A model generated the notes under the pieces. That model was not told where the DNA came from and ran no database searches. It worked only from the letters and a program-made list of their open reading frames with translations. Positions 34,170 through 46,900 of a DNA stretch of 64,000 nt are shown in pieces. Position numbers and translations under genes: made by a program. This DNA comes from Rhipidocladum racemiflorum (taxonomy: Eukaryota; Streptophyta; Magnoliopsida; Poales; Poaceae). The stretch lies in assembly GCA_036346355.1 (NCBI GenBank), contig CM070571.1:46272293-46336292 (forward strand), in the 5' to 3' direction. The stretch's first letter is position 1. Every line of letters begins with the position of its first letter.

Positions 34170-36667
34170 TTGATTCAGGTCCGTAGGACAGGGAAGGGGG
34201 AGGTTTGGATCGTAGACTTCGGCTGTTCTCGCCACATGACCGGAGACTCCCATTGGTTTTCTTCCCTGGACCGAGATCCCGGTGATGAGGTGATCACCTT
34301 TGGGGATGCTGCGTCGGGTAGAGTCATTGCTAAAGGTACCGTCTGCATTAACGATCATTTCATTCTTAAGGACGTTGCCTTAGTCAGTAAGCTGCATTTC
34401 AACTTGCTTTCTGTCTCTCAGCTTCTTGATGACGATTTCGAGGTCAATTTTAAGAGGAGCTCTTGTAGGATCCTCGATTCTTCTGGGGAGTTTGTTTGCG
34501 GGATTTCTTGTTTTGGGAGAGTCTTTCGTGTTGATTTTTCTTCTTCCTCTGGAGACTCTCTCCATTGCCTTATTGCTTCAGAGTCCCGTGATCTCTCCTT
34601 TTGGCATAGGAGACTTGGTCACATTGGCTTTGATCATTTGACTCGAGTTAGCGGCCATGATCTCATTCGTGGCCTGCCTAAACTCAAGATGGTCAAAGAT
34701 GTTGTATGTTCTCCTTGCCGACATGGCAAGATGGTTGCTGCCTCCCATCCTCCAGTCACCCGAGTGATGACTGATGCACCAGGACAGCTGCTACACATGG
34801 ACACTGTTGGTCCAGCTCGAGTGCAGTCAGCAGGTGGGAAGTGGTACATTCTTGTCATTGTCGATGATTTTTCGAGATACTCTTGGATGTTTTTCATGGC
34901 CTCGAAGGATGAGTCTTTTTCACACTTCAGGGGTTTGGTCTGTAGGTTGTCCATTGAGCTCCCAGGTGCCTTACGAGCGATCCGCAGTGACAATGGCACG
35001 GAGTTCAAGAACTCCTACTTTAGTAGCTTCTGTGAGGAGTTAGGCTTAGAGCATCAGTTCTCCTCTCCCTATGTCCCTCAGCAAAATGGCATAGTGGAAA
35101 GGAAGAATAGGACCCTGGTTGAGATGGCCAGGACGATGCTAGACGAGTACAGTACTCCTAGGAAGTTTTGGGCTGAGGCTGTAGCTACGACATGCCATGT
35201 TGCCAACAGAGTTTTTCTTTGGGTACACTTGCACCACACTTCTTATGAGTTGAGATATGGGCGAAAGCCCAGTGTGTCTCATTTTCGTGTTTTCGGCTGC
35301 AAGTGCTTCTTCTTGAAGTCTGGGAACCTAGATAAGTTCGAGTCACGCTCAGCTGACGGAATCTTTCTGGGTTACTCGACTTCTGCCCGTAGCTACAGGA
35401 TTTGGGCTGTAGACTTGGGTAGGATCATAGAGACCTGTGAGGTGACCTTTGATGAGGCTAGTCCCAGTGCTAGACCAGACATTTCAGGCTCTTCTCCTCT
35501 TTCTCAGTCTATCTTCTCAGAGGAAGTTGATGACGGAGATGAAGGCGCCTTGCCTGATCCGATCCACTGCCTCGCTCCCGAGGTGCCTCCCATTTCCATA
35601 TCTACACCTCAGGGAGATCAGCCCTTACCCTCAGACTCTTCAGCAGCTAGTGGCTCTGTTCCTACCTCTCCCACGCGAGGAGTAGATATCACTTCTGCTT
35701 CTGGACCTCCCCGTCACATTCAGCAGGCTCATCCACCTGACCAGATCATTGGAGATCTGTTTGAGCAAGTCACTCGCTCTAAGTCAGGTCTGTCCACATT
35801 CTGCCTCCACTCTGCCTTTGTTGCCTCTTTTGAGCCGAAGGATGTTTCTCATGCATTAACTAGTGAATCTTGGATTAATGCTATGCATGAGGAACTTGAA
35901 AACTTCGAGAGAAACAAAGTTTGGAAGCTTGTCGAGCCCCCTTCTGGTCACAACATCATTGGGACCAAATGGGTGTTCAAAAACAAGCAGAGTGAGGATG
36001 GGGTTGTAGTTCGAAACAAGGCTAGGCTAGTCGCTCAGGGTTTTTCTCAGGTCGAGGGCCTCGACTTCGAGGAGACTTTTGCCCCTGTAGCCAGACTAGA
36101 GGCCATCAGGATCCTGCGTGCATTCGCGGTGTCCAAGGGCTTCAAGCTTTATCAAATGGATGTCAAAAGTGCATTCCTCAATGGCTTCATTGAGGAAGAG
36201 GTGTATGTCAGACAACCTCCAGGATATTTGAGAACCCCAAGTACCCAAACCATGTCTTCAAGCTTTCCAAAGCTTTGTATGGACTTAAGCAAGCTCCACG
36301 AGCTTGGTATGAGAGGCTTAAGTCCTACCTATTGAGTCATGGTTTTCATATGGGTCAAGTGGATAGGACTCTGTTCGTCAGACATTCTGATTCGAACTTT
36401 CTCCTAGTCCAAATCTATGTCGACGACATCATTTTCGGTGGTTCCTCGCATTCGCTCGTTACTCTGTTCTCAGATGTGATGAGTACTGAGTTCGAGATGA
36501 GCATGATGGGCGAGTTGAGCTACTTCCTTGGCTTCCAGATTAAGCAGACTCGGGAGGGTACATTCTTGCATCAAGGCAAGTATACTCGAGACCTCCTGAA
36601 GCGCTTTGATATGTCTGATGGAAAGCCAGTCATGACTCCTATGGCCACCACTGCCTTGAGACCTGAC
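34170..36667 (+). pseudogene. pol: pol of copia 2: protease, integrase, partial RT
   Basis: The frame 34170-36335 starts with protease text WIVDFGCSRHMTGD, where the usual DSG active site reads DFG. Next is the integrase zinc domain (WHRRLGH and CSPC), then the core with the three acidic residues in LLHMDTVGP, IRSDNGTEF and NGIVERKNRTL. After a variable linker the RT domain begins at WKLVEPPSGHNIIGTKWVF. A two-base gain near 36225 breaks the frame; RT goes on in 36275-36667 with ALYGLKQAPRAWYERL-like text and the catalytic YVDD near 36415. RNase H is gone because of the deletion at 36667. It cannot act as is. Confidence 0.93.
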
Positions 36668-37270
36668 ATACTTTTTGATTGATTCTTGTTGGAGAAGGTG
36701 CATGACTCATATATCCATCTGTGGAAAAATTTTGGAGTCCACTGGGTGCACCGTTTGGGAGCTGTGAGGTGAAAACCGAGCCCTAAATTTCCTGATTGAA
36801 GATCCTAACTGTTCGTAGTTCTTGATTTTTCCTGATTTTTGTAGAAGGATTTTTGTGGTGATTATATGCTCATAGGGTGAAAAATTCCCAAAAATTTTGG
36901 AGCAACAGAATTCCACCATACACCTGCTCTAATTGAGGACAATTCCTGAAAAATCTGTTTTTGCTTTTCTAAAAGAGGCTTTTGTGTTTTGGCTTGATCT
37001 CTTTTAGAAAAGAAGTATTTGAATTGATCCCTGTTTGCTTTGGACACTTGACAACCAAGATTGTGATTTAAAAATCCCTCACATGATTCATGGTTCTCAT
37101 CCAAGTAAGTTAGGGATACACATAGTTGTCTAGTCGTTCCCGATTTTGCGGGTTTTGCGATTTTGAGGAGCACCGAGTTTCTTTGCGGGATTGTTTGGAG
37201 TACGTTGAGTAGGGGATAATTTTATTTGGGATCGTTCACCCCCCCCTTTGATCGCCATCTCGGTCTTTCA
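36668..37270 (+). repeat. truncated 3' LTR of copia 2
   Basis: These 603 bases correspond to about 30667-31290 of the 5' LTR and end with the same TCTCGGTCTTTCA. The first two thirds of the LTR, with the TATA box, are missing, along with the end of pol. Confidence 0.92.
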
Positions 37271-38216
37271 CATCTCCCCAACCACATATGGAGAAAGTTG
37301 TAGCTGGGTCTCTTACGGTCGTTTAGAGTAGAAGAAGTCGAAATTTGGTTAATCCAATCGAAAGATATCTTGTTTTTACTGCCGGTAATCCAGATTTGGG
37401 GGAAAGTCGACAGAGCTGCTATTTGCTCGGTTTGTGGGTGAGCTAAACTGATGGTTGTTCAATTAGGGGTAGTGGTAATCGTAGGTAAGGTTCCTATGCT
37501 CAATTAGGAACTGGGAGAGCTCAGTTTGGTTGAGGGATTAAAAAGTTATGCCCAATTGAATGCTAGCTGTTATGAAAACTCTGAATATTGTGGATGCTGA
37601 AACTTTCTCTCTGTTCCTGGCCGAACTGGGAGTTGTACATGCAACGGATGGATAATTGGACAAAGATAAGCTGTAGATATGCCTCTTAAGTTTCATTAGA
37701 ACTTGGAAGCACTCAATTCCATCAAACCTTGTAGAAGTTATGGTCATTTTGGTGAAATCTTTCCAGAAGTTGTGCATTTGTGCAGAGTACTACTCTTTTC
37801 TATTTTTGGGCAAGATAAAGCAATGTGTAGTCAATTGGGGGTAGATGTATGAGTAGGTATTGTCCTTATGTTCAATTGTAAACTGGAATTACTCCAATTG
37901 GTTGAGTAGGTAAATAGATATGCTCATTCGAAGTTCATGCTATTATGAAAATTCAGAGTTTGTAGTTAAAAACCAAAGGAGGAGTGTATTGTTGTTTCAG
38001 ATTTCAAAGTTGCTACAAAGGTTAGGATTTTTGGGTTGGAGTAGTGTAGAACATTTCAAAATGTTGCTTGGCTTCTAATTTGGAGTATTAACATTTGCAT
38101 CTTCATTTTTGATTGATGAATGTTTGCATTCTTTTTGGAGCTAACATGGGTCTTTAGTTGTCATTTCATCTCATGTGCACGGCATGCATCTCATTTCATG
38201 CATTGTTATCGTGTAG

Positions 38217-39442
38217 AGAACGAACCCACGGAGGTTGACGAGGCCATGGCCGAGGTGGAACACGAGGAGCAAATTGTCGTTGAGAACCCGGCAAAAGCTC
38301 AAGGCAAGCACCTAAGCATATTCAACCTTATGTATATTTGTATTTTGGGTAATGAATTGCTTATTGGATGTTTAAGTTATGCATTAGGAGTCGAATTGTG
38401 GGATTGGAATTAGAACCTATTTTCTGCACTTACATTCATTGAAACTTGTTGAACACCTCCTTTGGAGCTAGTCTATGGGTAATTATATTGTGTCCATGCT
38501 TAGTTTTGCTTAGTTGTCGGGCATGGTCCAAGTGGTGGAGGGTTCCATCGCTTGAGATTATTTACTTCACAAATGTGGGGCTGCAATGGTTATAGTTATG
38601 TTCTGGAATGTTGAATTTGAGACTGAGCGAGAGAGTTGGACCATTTGGGTGTGGAGACTCAAGTGTTTTAGTCTCGCCTGTGTCGGTTAAGGACCGATCC
38701 GTTGTTTGCCATGTTGATCGAGCACCCCTTGTTGATCGCATGCTCGATATAATGGTACGGTAAGCTACTCTTTCGTCGCGTACTGTTCGATGGGTCATGC
38801 CCTCATGCGGTTGGACGTGGTTGAGGGCGAGGCTTAGGCCAACTCTTGAGGGCCAAGCGAGGCTTGGGCCGCTCGAGGGGGTGCTAGGTGCTCGAACCGC
38901 ATGAAGATGGCTCAACGAATATGTATGGATGGGAGGAGGGCTGACATGAGGTTCCCTTGTGGCACATGTCGTGCGATTGATGATCCCCTGCAGGGTTGAG
39001 AAAGCGATTCGAATTGAAGCGCTCTCGGATATGAGCACGCTTGTATCATTCGACATTTCAACGTAGTAACAACTGAAACTTGAAGTTAGTTGGTATACTT
39101 GATGTTCATATTTGCTCATGAGATTACTTGCTCTTTTTAATGTTAAATTTCAGATTTTACTCTAGTAATAGGTGCTGTCCATAAATGCTATGAAACTTGA
39201 TAATTGACTAGTTAATGTGATCGTGAAACAAAGGTTAAGCTTTTTCGCAACTATTACCTTAAGCTTACTCCTTTCTACATCCAAATGCATATTCTTTCGA
39301 GTCGGTCATATATGGACCACGGGTAAGTCTTGCGAGTACCTTTTGTACTCATGCTTCTGCTTTGTGGTTTTCAGGTGAGGATCAGGATGGATGCGAGTTC
39401 TGTCCTTACTGCCTCTCGGTGTCCGGGCGGGGCACCGAGTAG
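38217..39442 (+). CDS. candidate spliced acidic ORF in LTR of element 5
   Basis: Block one, 38217-38303 (87 nt), follows GTGTAG and reads NEPTEVDEAMAEVEHEEQ and on to KAQ. It ends AAG|GCAAGC, again a GC-type donor. Block two, 39375-39442, follows the pyrimidine-rich acceptor GTGGTTTTCAG and reads GEDQDGCEFCPYCLSV then to GTE and TAG. The phase across the join fits. Block one is also open upstream from ATG at 38120 through a hydrophobic stretch, as in element A. The layout agrees with elements A and B although the sequence differs. The C-x2-C-x2-C cluster in block two is seen only here. Function unknown; alternative: chance open frames. Confidence 0.35.
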
Positions 39443-40198
39443 AGGCTACTTGCGACGTTGCACACGCTTGGAAGTGTTCAGGGGCAGGACACTTCCGGAG
39501 ATGTCATACTTTTGGTTTAATTTGGTGGTTGTGCGTTCATTTTGTTGTATAGTTAGCCTTAAAAACTATGTCATGTCTAGGCTTGAATACTTGGTTATTT
39601 TTGTTGTTGAACCTTGATGTATTATGGTGCTCATCTCATGCTTTATATGTTGCTCCTATCCATGTCGATTATTATGCTATGTTGTTGTTGTAGTGTCATG
39701 TGTGGATGAATTAAATGTTTCTTCTGTCTGCTGAGTGGATGTCCTCACTTCTAGAGGCATCATACCGAAATTTTGTAGAAATCCTTAGGTAGGATCTTCT
39801 TGTTGTTTGTTTTGTGGGTTAGAATCTGTTGTTGTGAGTTCTTGCCGTGTTTGGTTCTCGAGTTTGTCTTTGTGCTTTGGTTTTTAGTCGTTTTGTTGTG
39901 CTTCCGCGGTTGCGTTTTGGTCGTAAAGTTTTGAGTTCGTTGCCCCCTTTATGCAAATTGAGTTGATATGACAATGGAAACTGGTATGCGGGGCGATCCT
40001 GGGCGAGCTTCGGGTCGCATTCCGGGGGAATACCGGGATTGTTGTCGAGTTATTTGAATGTTCTCACGGTTGTCTCATTTGGGCTTGGGTGCTAGCATTG
40101 CGAACGCCATCGGTGATCCGTTGCTAGCCTCCAAATTCGATAATGACGACCGAGCATTCAAATTACCCAAGAACGGTCTGGGCGGCTCCTGACAAAAC

Positions 40199-40210
40199 TG
40201 GTATCAAAGC
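40199..40210 (+). other. primer-binding site of element 5
   Basis: TGGTATCAAAGC lies four bases after the LTR end GACA. It matches the initiator tRNA-Met site with one change (A for G). Confidence 0.85.
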
Positions 40211-40587
40211 AAGGTGCATAAAGACGAACTATAAACTTGACAACCACTTAGATGATTGATTGTGGTTTACTTAGCCTTCTAGTAGTCGTTAACGCTATAT
40301 TACCCGCCCTATGTCTATAATTGGGGTTGTGTAGGTTGAATGGTGAGTGTGGGAGAAACGATCACGTTGGAATCGTGCATTTCATGCCATTCATGTAAGG
40401 TCCATGTCATACCATGCACGCATATGTTTTGCCATATCATTTTGCATCTTCATCTATGATTTTATGTATGTTGAATTTGTAAATCCCGTTGTCTTGTGCT
40501 GTTGTCTAGATCGTATTTTGATTTGAATTTTTGCTAAGTCCGAGAACCTGTCCCTTTCTTGTGGAGTCTAACTCTTGTCGTCTGAGC
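40211..40587 (+). other. leader of element 5 between PBS and gag
   Basis: This is a non-coding leader of the usual size. I see no sign of an orf0 like that in elements B and C. Confidence 0.6.
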
Positions 40588-41116
40588 ATGGTTGACGACA
40601 GAATGAGGACCCGCGGAGGTACGGGAGGTGATGATGGTGCGGGGCAATCGCAGCCCCACGATGGCGATCCGCCTCCTCCTCCCAACCTCTTGGATGTGTT
40701 GATGAGGTCTGAGCAGAATCAGCAGGCAACCAATCGAATTCTTGAGATGCTTGTTCAGAATCTGGCTCCTTGAGGTGGCCGTGAAGTGCGAGACCGTCCA
40801 ATGGTTATCTGGAATTCTTGCATACACAGCCACCCACCTTCTCTCGCGCCAGCGATTCGCTAGAGGCCGATGATTGGTTGCGCACAATTGGGCAGAAGTT
40901 TGCTCTCATTCACTGTGAAGACCATGAGAAGGCACTCTTCGCTGCTTAACAACTTCAGGGTCCTGCTGGTGCATGGTGGCCAATTTCCTTGTCATGCAGC
41001 CTGCCGGTCACCAAGTGTCAAGGGCAGAGTTCCGTGAGGCCTTTCTGGCATATCATATCCCGAAGGGACTCATGGACATCAAGAGGTAGGAGTTCCTCTC
41101 CCTCAAGCAGTTGAAC
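40588..41116 (+). pseudogene. gag: gag N-terminal part of element 5
   Basis: The frame opens at ATG 40588 (MVDDRMRTRGGTGGDDG; a second ATG at 40603) and has NLLDVLMRSEQNQQATN. The capsid core follows in other frames: PPTFSRASDSLEADDWLRT near 40835-40890, AWW near 40971-40980, and AEFREAFLAYHIPKGLMDIKR near 41026-41085. A frame break lies near 40773, and TAA and TAG stops replace Gln codons near 40947 and 41086. This resembles gypsy gag of a clade other than A-C. It is cut by family N at 41117. Confidence 0.82.
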
Positions 41117-43908
41117 TGTAACACCCCGGCACCTCACGTGCCCGAAGTGATACCAAAACCTATCTAATTTTCACTAAAAATTTTCGCAAGACCTCCCCTA
41201 CTAAGTGGACATCCACTCAGCAGGCAAAAGAGATCACAATTATCAATATAGCAATGATAATTTCAACATGTCATGGAATCAATCAACCATCATGACATGT
41301 AGGCAATTAACAACTACTAAAAATCCATTCATTAACAACTCAACTTAAATACCACATGATTACACAAATAGATTAACTAGCTACAAATTTACTAATTGAT
41401 TCCAAAAGTCTGAAACATGTCGTGAGACACAATGGAGGTGCAGCTACGCCCCAAACCTGGCAAGTCGCTCTTCCGAGTACCTAAAAATATTAACAAACAA
41501 GCGTGAGTTCGAAAACTCAGCAAAGTGCATCGAATCAATATGAATAACAAGTTAGCAATTCCAACCCATCATTAAGAATGTAACTCTTACAAGATTCAAC
41601 CAATACATAAACAATTGTACCGCTACCACTTACCTCATTGCCCTTTTCATACACATACCTCATTGAATCTTTTTGGGTGAGTCCACGACTCGATCCCAAC
41701 TCTTCACAACTCCATTTAACACACAAAACTCAATCGTTAGAGATGCAATGCACATGTATGCTCTTTTTAGATGCACGTCGGCAGATCGCCGAGTGCACAC
41801 CCGTCGGTGTGCACCCTCACGTCCCTTCCATCCCGTGGAAGGTGCCTACTCTTACTGTCTCGCTCCCATTCACCTCGATGAGTGGGACTACGAGGTAGGA
41901 CTTTCGTGTTCACTACGTGTGAACACAGAGGCCCGCATCAGAATGGGTCGCCTCTTCTTTTATGAATGCACAAATGCAATTAACACAATTAAATTGCATA
42001 AACAAACATTTCTATCCTTCCACATGGACATAAATGAATACACACATGGCAATCCATTCTCATATTCATCAATATAATCATCAAATCAACCAAAACACTA
42101 ACAAATACTTAACCTTCATATGCCTCTAATCGATTCACACACACAAGGGACAAATGAATAAATTTATGAACTTAACATTTGCATCAACATAAATATCAAC
42201 ATGATGAAAATCACAAAGCAAAGCATGATTCATTCCTTTTTAGCATTTAATCGAAATGACACACTTGCCTTCTACCGAGAGGAATGGAGTGGCGGGAAGA
42301 AGAGGTCACTCCCGAAGCTACTCCATCTGGAAACATAATCACATACTCAATTCCACAAGATCTAGAGTCAACAAACAACAACAAACCACATAGATACTCC
42401 CTAAGTCAAACTTGCCCCAAATCTGAAATTTCATCCAAAACTGGTTTGAGTAGCCCACTTTGCCAAAGCAAAACTATTGCTAAACAACTCCAAATTGAGC
42501 AACCAAAGACATTTTAAGCATCTACTCAGAAAGTTCTAGCTATCTCTAGGCAAAATTAAATCCAAATTCTGCCTCTATCTTGCTCAAAATCACAACTCAA
42601 AATTGAATCTACTAATAGTTGCAATTTGGACAGCAAGGAGGTACAACTTGCATAACTTTCTAATGGTTCAACCAAAATTCAAGTTCTTGGATTCTCAATG
42701 AGCACAAGAGGATGTACTACAGTTACCCCATAGCCAATCATTCAATACTTCAATTTAAAGTCCTCAAATGGCACTCTGAAATTCAGATCAAAGTCTGAAC
42801 ATTCAGAGAATCACCAAACTGGACAGCATGTACTAAAAATTGCATAACTTCTAAATGGTATGGCCAAATTGGGTGTTCTTGAGCTCTATAGAATGTTGAG
42901 AGCACTAGCTACAACTTCTCTGGTAACCAATTAAACAGGAGATGGCTCCAAGATCCTCTAATCAACCTCTGAACATTCATCCCAAAATCTGAACATCCAG
43001 AAAAACAAGTTTCTGGGCAGCAAGTTCAAAACAACATAACTTTTGATTCTTAAACTGAAATCTAACAAACAAGTACATTTTATCAAACTAGAGAAAATAT
43101 CCTACACTTATCTAGGCAAATGAAAAAGCTCAATCGGACTACAAGAAGCTCAAAACAGCAGTTGAACAATTCTGCTCGCAGCAAAACCTAATCAGGACAG
43201 TCAACAGTATTTTGCTCATAACTTTTAAACGGCTGGACGGATTTTCGAGTTCTTGTACTCCAATTAAAGATAATTCGATTATCTACAACTTTCGCAACAT
43301 ACGGACCCCCAGAAAATGCTTCTAACTAGCTCGAATCATACCTCAAAGAACAGCACAGAAACTGTACGAAAACAAAAACTGGATTCCCTCCAAAAGAACT
43401 AGCTTTCCCTCCACAAATTTTGACCCTAGGGACCCTAGAACCCTACCAGCCAGCCAAGGACCTCTAGATCTGAGCTCACCAACAACCATCCATGGAGGAG
43501 AACCACTCACCTAGAGGAGGAAGAAAGGGAGGAGTGCTCGAATGAGCTGCTGTTGCTGCTGTTTGGAGGTGAAGGAGGGGAGCCACTTGGGGTGGAGAAG
43601 GGCACCAAGCTTGAGGAAGAGCACTCCTTGCTGCTGCTGCTAGGAGAAGCCACGAAAATGGGGAAGAGGAGGCTACTTGTAGGAGAAACCAAGGGGAGAC
43701 TTGGCTGGTTCGGTTTGGGAGGAAGAAAAGAGAGAGGGGAGAGAGAGAGGGATTAGGTGGAGGAGTGGGAGGGAGAAAAGGTTGGTGAAATTTCTTTCCC
43801 TTTTTTTTCCACACCACTAGAAAGTCAGACCTGCAGATCACCAGGCTGGTCCACCAATTACACATACGAGAAATTCCAAAAACTTGAAGAAGATCTCGCA
43901 GTATTACA
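41117..43908 (-). repeat. LTR 1 of family N (intact)
   Basis: This 2792-bp LTR is the uninterrupted copy. GAGTG at 43763-43767 is the empty target of element C. A GTGAGT splice donor-like site lies in the leader (minus strand CTCTAGGTGAGTGG near 43505-43518). A hairpin GAGTT-TTCG-AACTC at about 41507-41520 is similar to the GAGTAC hairpin of the other gypsy LTRs. Confidence 0.9.
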
Positions 43909-46900
43909 TTCTCCCCCACTTGAAGGAATTCGACCCCGAATTCGAAGAACGCCAACTCCAAAACAAAGTCCACAAGGGACCCAAACTCTTTGCAACTCAA
44001 AACACCCACGCAAAGATTTCCAACAGAAGCAAATGATAACTCAACTCTCAAAATCCAACTAATAAAGAAGTGACTTGACTTGGCTTAACTAAGTGCAACT
44101 TTTCATGATTCCACATCCACTTCTTCAGTCTCTACTAATTTTTTTTAAGGAACAAAACTCCCTTGCCGACTAGATTCCAAGGAACTTTCCCGAACCAGCA
44201 ATCTCACACGAATTTTCTCAACTGCAATCTTCAATTTCACCCACTAACTACTGTTACACCCACTAAAGGACTCAATCAAATTAATTGATATGCCATATTT
44301 CCATATCCAACATATCAATCCACTATCTTAAGAATCAGTCTGATGCAACTCAGAAAATCTTCCTTTGGTATTACCGGATAAGACCTCATTCTGGGGAAAC
44401 ATGGTCCCAACTCTCAACTTAACTCTCGATTCCTTGTTTAACTTCAATCTAATCTCTCATCTTAGCCTTTTTATCACAATTCATCTTATTCATGACCAAA
44501 AAAAAAATGATACAAGGCTTTTCATTGTATCATACCTCTAGACCCATTCTCAGCCAAGCATTCATACCACCCGTTTAATCATCTCAGGTTCCAAATTTGT
44601 ACCCCAAAGACTCAAATAGACATAATCCCATCTTTTCTAATTATTTGCCCTTTTCCAACAAAAGGACCATCACCCACCCACCAACGTCATCTAAGTACAT
44701 AGCCCACATAGGCAATATTTTCCTTCCAACCACAACTACGTTATAATTTTATTCCCTCGTCTGCCGAGCATGTCTCATACCCGAAGACAACTAGCTAGGA
44801 CAAATGTTCACAACAGAACATTTTATATCACAATTTCTATAATCTTCATTACCACCAAACGATACTCTCAACAAAATTTGAACCACGACATCAACAATCT
44901 CCATCATAATTACCTTTTAAACCACAACCAAAGTTGTACATCTAGCCTAAGCTAGGACCACAGATCATTACCACATCACACTCAATCCCTTTTCCTAAGA
45001 GGGTCTCACCCTCACATTCTTTCACTCAGATATAACCAAGCTTATGAGTATACTCCTCTATTATACTCAACAATTTCATAAACATTCCTATTCTTATCTC
45101 AAACGAGGATGCCAACAAATAGCAATTCTCTTTAACTGGCTGAACCACATTCATCTACTTGAACCCATGCGCTACAATTCACTTTGAAAAGAATTCGAAC
45201 AAATACAAAGATCACTCTTCCTCTTTTCCTAAGTCAAATCGCAAAGGAAACAAATCTCAATCAAAGTGATACAATTTGCATCGGGGAGCACTCAATTAGA
45301 AGAGAGACTCCACACAAATCTTTAACAGAAGCTCTCAACAACCAAAGACAACTCAACTCGCTTCACCAAAGCCAAACCTTCTCGTTTTAACCAAAATCAA
45401 CATTTTGGAAGAGAAAACTGATTCTCAAATCAAACACAGGAATCCACAACCACCACAATATCTCTCAAAGAGAAAAGGGAAACTCAAATCTCTTGCAAAG
45501 CATGGCCCGATGCCAGAAATTATCCATTCTTTCTTTTCAGGCTAGAAAGCAAAGGAAATCTCGATTCCCTTTAACAACTCAATCCATATCCAACACATTA
45601 AAATCAAGGCACAAAACTTCACCTCATGGAAAATTCCATTAGAAGAGAAACACATGAAACTTTAATGAGGCAACTCATTTTCACAAAAGCAAACATCAAG
45701 CTTTTACCAAACCAAAACAGCTCTTAAACAACCACAGAGCACTTATGAAGCAATCAAAAGTTCCAACTTTTGAAACACTCGCAAAAGACATACACTCTTT
45801 CAATTAAACCAAACTCTAGTTAAGATAGAGTTACAAGTAATTCCAGGTCAAGGGCTTTCAACACACCCCAACATGTCCATTTGCTTCCTTTAAATATTGA
45901 CTCTAAAGATAATTCGGTTTGCACGCTAGGGAGCGTGATCCACTCATACACTCTTGGGTATAAAAACCCATATTCATCACGTAAGTTAAACAGCTTAGCC
46001 AAAACAAAGATTGGCATGATTCAATGAAGTATAGTATTCCGGACTCCATCAACCGATTACTTCCGAAACTACTCTTTCATCCTCATTTTCGATCATCAAA
46101 GCCAAGTCCACAACTTGACAAAAATACCACTAAACCAGGGGAGTTCCATTACCCACTAATTAGGAGGCCTTAACCACAAGGCATACCCTCATTGAAAATC
46201 GTACAATCACTTGAATCTATAAACCTTTAAAAGAAGGTTCAATTCAAATCCCACCATTTCTATCTTATGACAATCAACCGGGAGAACCACGTTCTCACCC
46301 CCTTTTTTTTCAACACCAATAACTCCTTTAGTGAAATTAACATAAGAGGTATATCAACATCTTCTTTTAGTTTACTAACCATGACGAACCATCGTCCATA
46401 CAATTTCCTATTCCAATCATAAAACATATCTTTTCAACACCCATTTCGACATAATCAACAATTGCTTTTCATACAATCCTTAAGTAACAAATTCAATATC
46501 CCCAATTCATTCAACCAATAAATACTTCTAACGACAAGGTACAACCTCCGCTTAGTCATATTTCCATTACGGATCCCAGATAGACATTTGTCAAGGACAA
46601 ACTCAACCTTTCATACAATCATTTCATATCTTCCCTTCTCTAATTACACATCAATTAAGTCATTTGGTAAATTTACGAACTAATCGACCCTTAAGCAATA
46701 AAACCAACGATCCTCATGTCTTTACTCCGTCATATTCTGGTACCTTACACCATCATCTTGCTATATTAATTCATCAAGCAGAAGTTTATAGATCCTCTCA
46801 CTCGGGATCAATACATACAAGTCTCAAATTTCCAATAAATTCCATGATTCACAACACTTCGCATACAATACTAATCAACCTTCACTTTACATTGATTATC

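Larger units (their letters stand above)
29689..37270 (+). mobile_element. Ty1/copia element 2 with large 3' deletion
   Basis: The element has a complete 5' LTR, PBS, gag, and pol in copia order (protease, integrase, RT). Pol stops abruptly at 36667, joined to the middle of the 3' LTR. Flanking copies of CATCT at 29684-29688 and 37271-37275 show that the deletion happened after a normal insertion. It sits only about 215 bp from copia 1 in the same LTR of element 5. Gag is homologous to copia 1 but the middle of its LTR differs, so it belongs to another subfamily. Confidence 0.94.
16858..40194 (+). repeat. 5' LTR of element 5 (three segments: 16858-17537, 29473-29688, 37276-40194)
   Basis: The ends are TGTCA and TGACA, a short inverted repeat, and the right end abuts the primer-binding site. 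Removing copia 1 and copia 2 with one target copy each leaves about 3.8 kb. The leader (17260-17537 plus 29473-29500) is rich in CTCC and GCC words and ends in AAAG|GTAAGCC, a good splice donor near 29493. The last segment contains an acidic coding-like block and the GAGTAC hairpin, as in the other gypsy LTRs. Confidence 0.85.
16858..41116 (+). mobile_element. gypsy element 5: 5' LTR, PBS and gag fragment, heavily interrupted
   Basis: The element starts at TGTCAAGGACCCG, runs through an LTR broken by two copia elements, and continues with a tRNA-Met primer-binding site and a gypsy gag until family N interrupts it at 41117. The flank before it is CGTAT. Its gag (retrotrans_gag type) shows it is a gypsy element different from A-C. 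Its remaining genes and 3' LTR should lie to the right of the window. Confidence 0.85.

Noticed and set aside
38562..39119. 185-codon minus-strand frame
   Set aside because: Antisense within LTR 5, no recognisable motif and no counterpart in related LTRs.
43476..44051. 191-codon minus-strand frame spanning the border of LTR 1 and internal region
   Set aside because: It crosses the LTR boundary and polypurine tract of family N, so it is unlikely to be a protein; it is repeated only because the junction is repeated.
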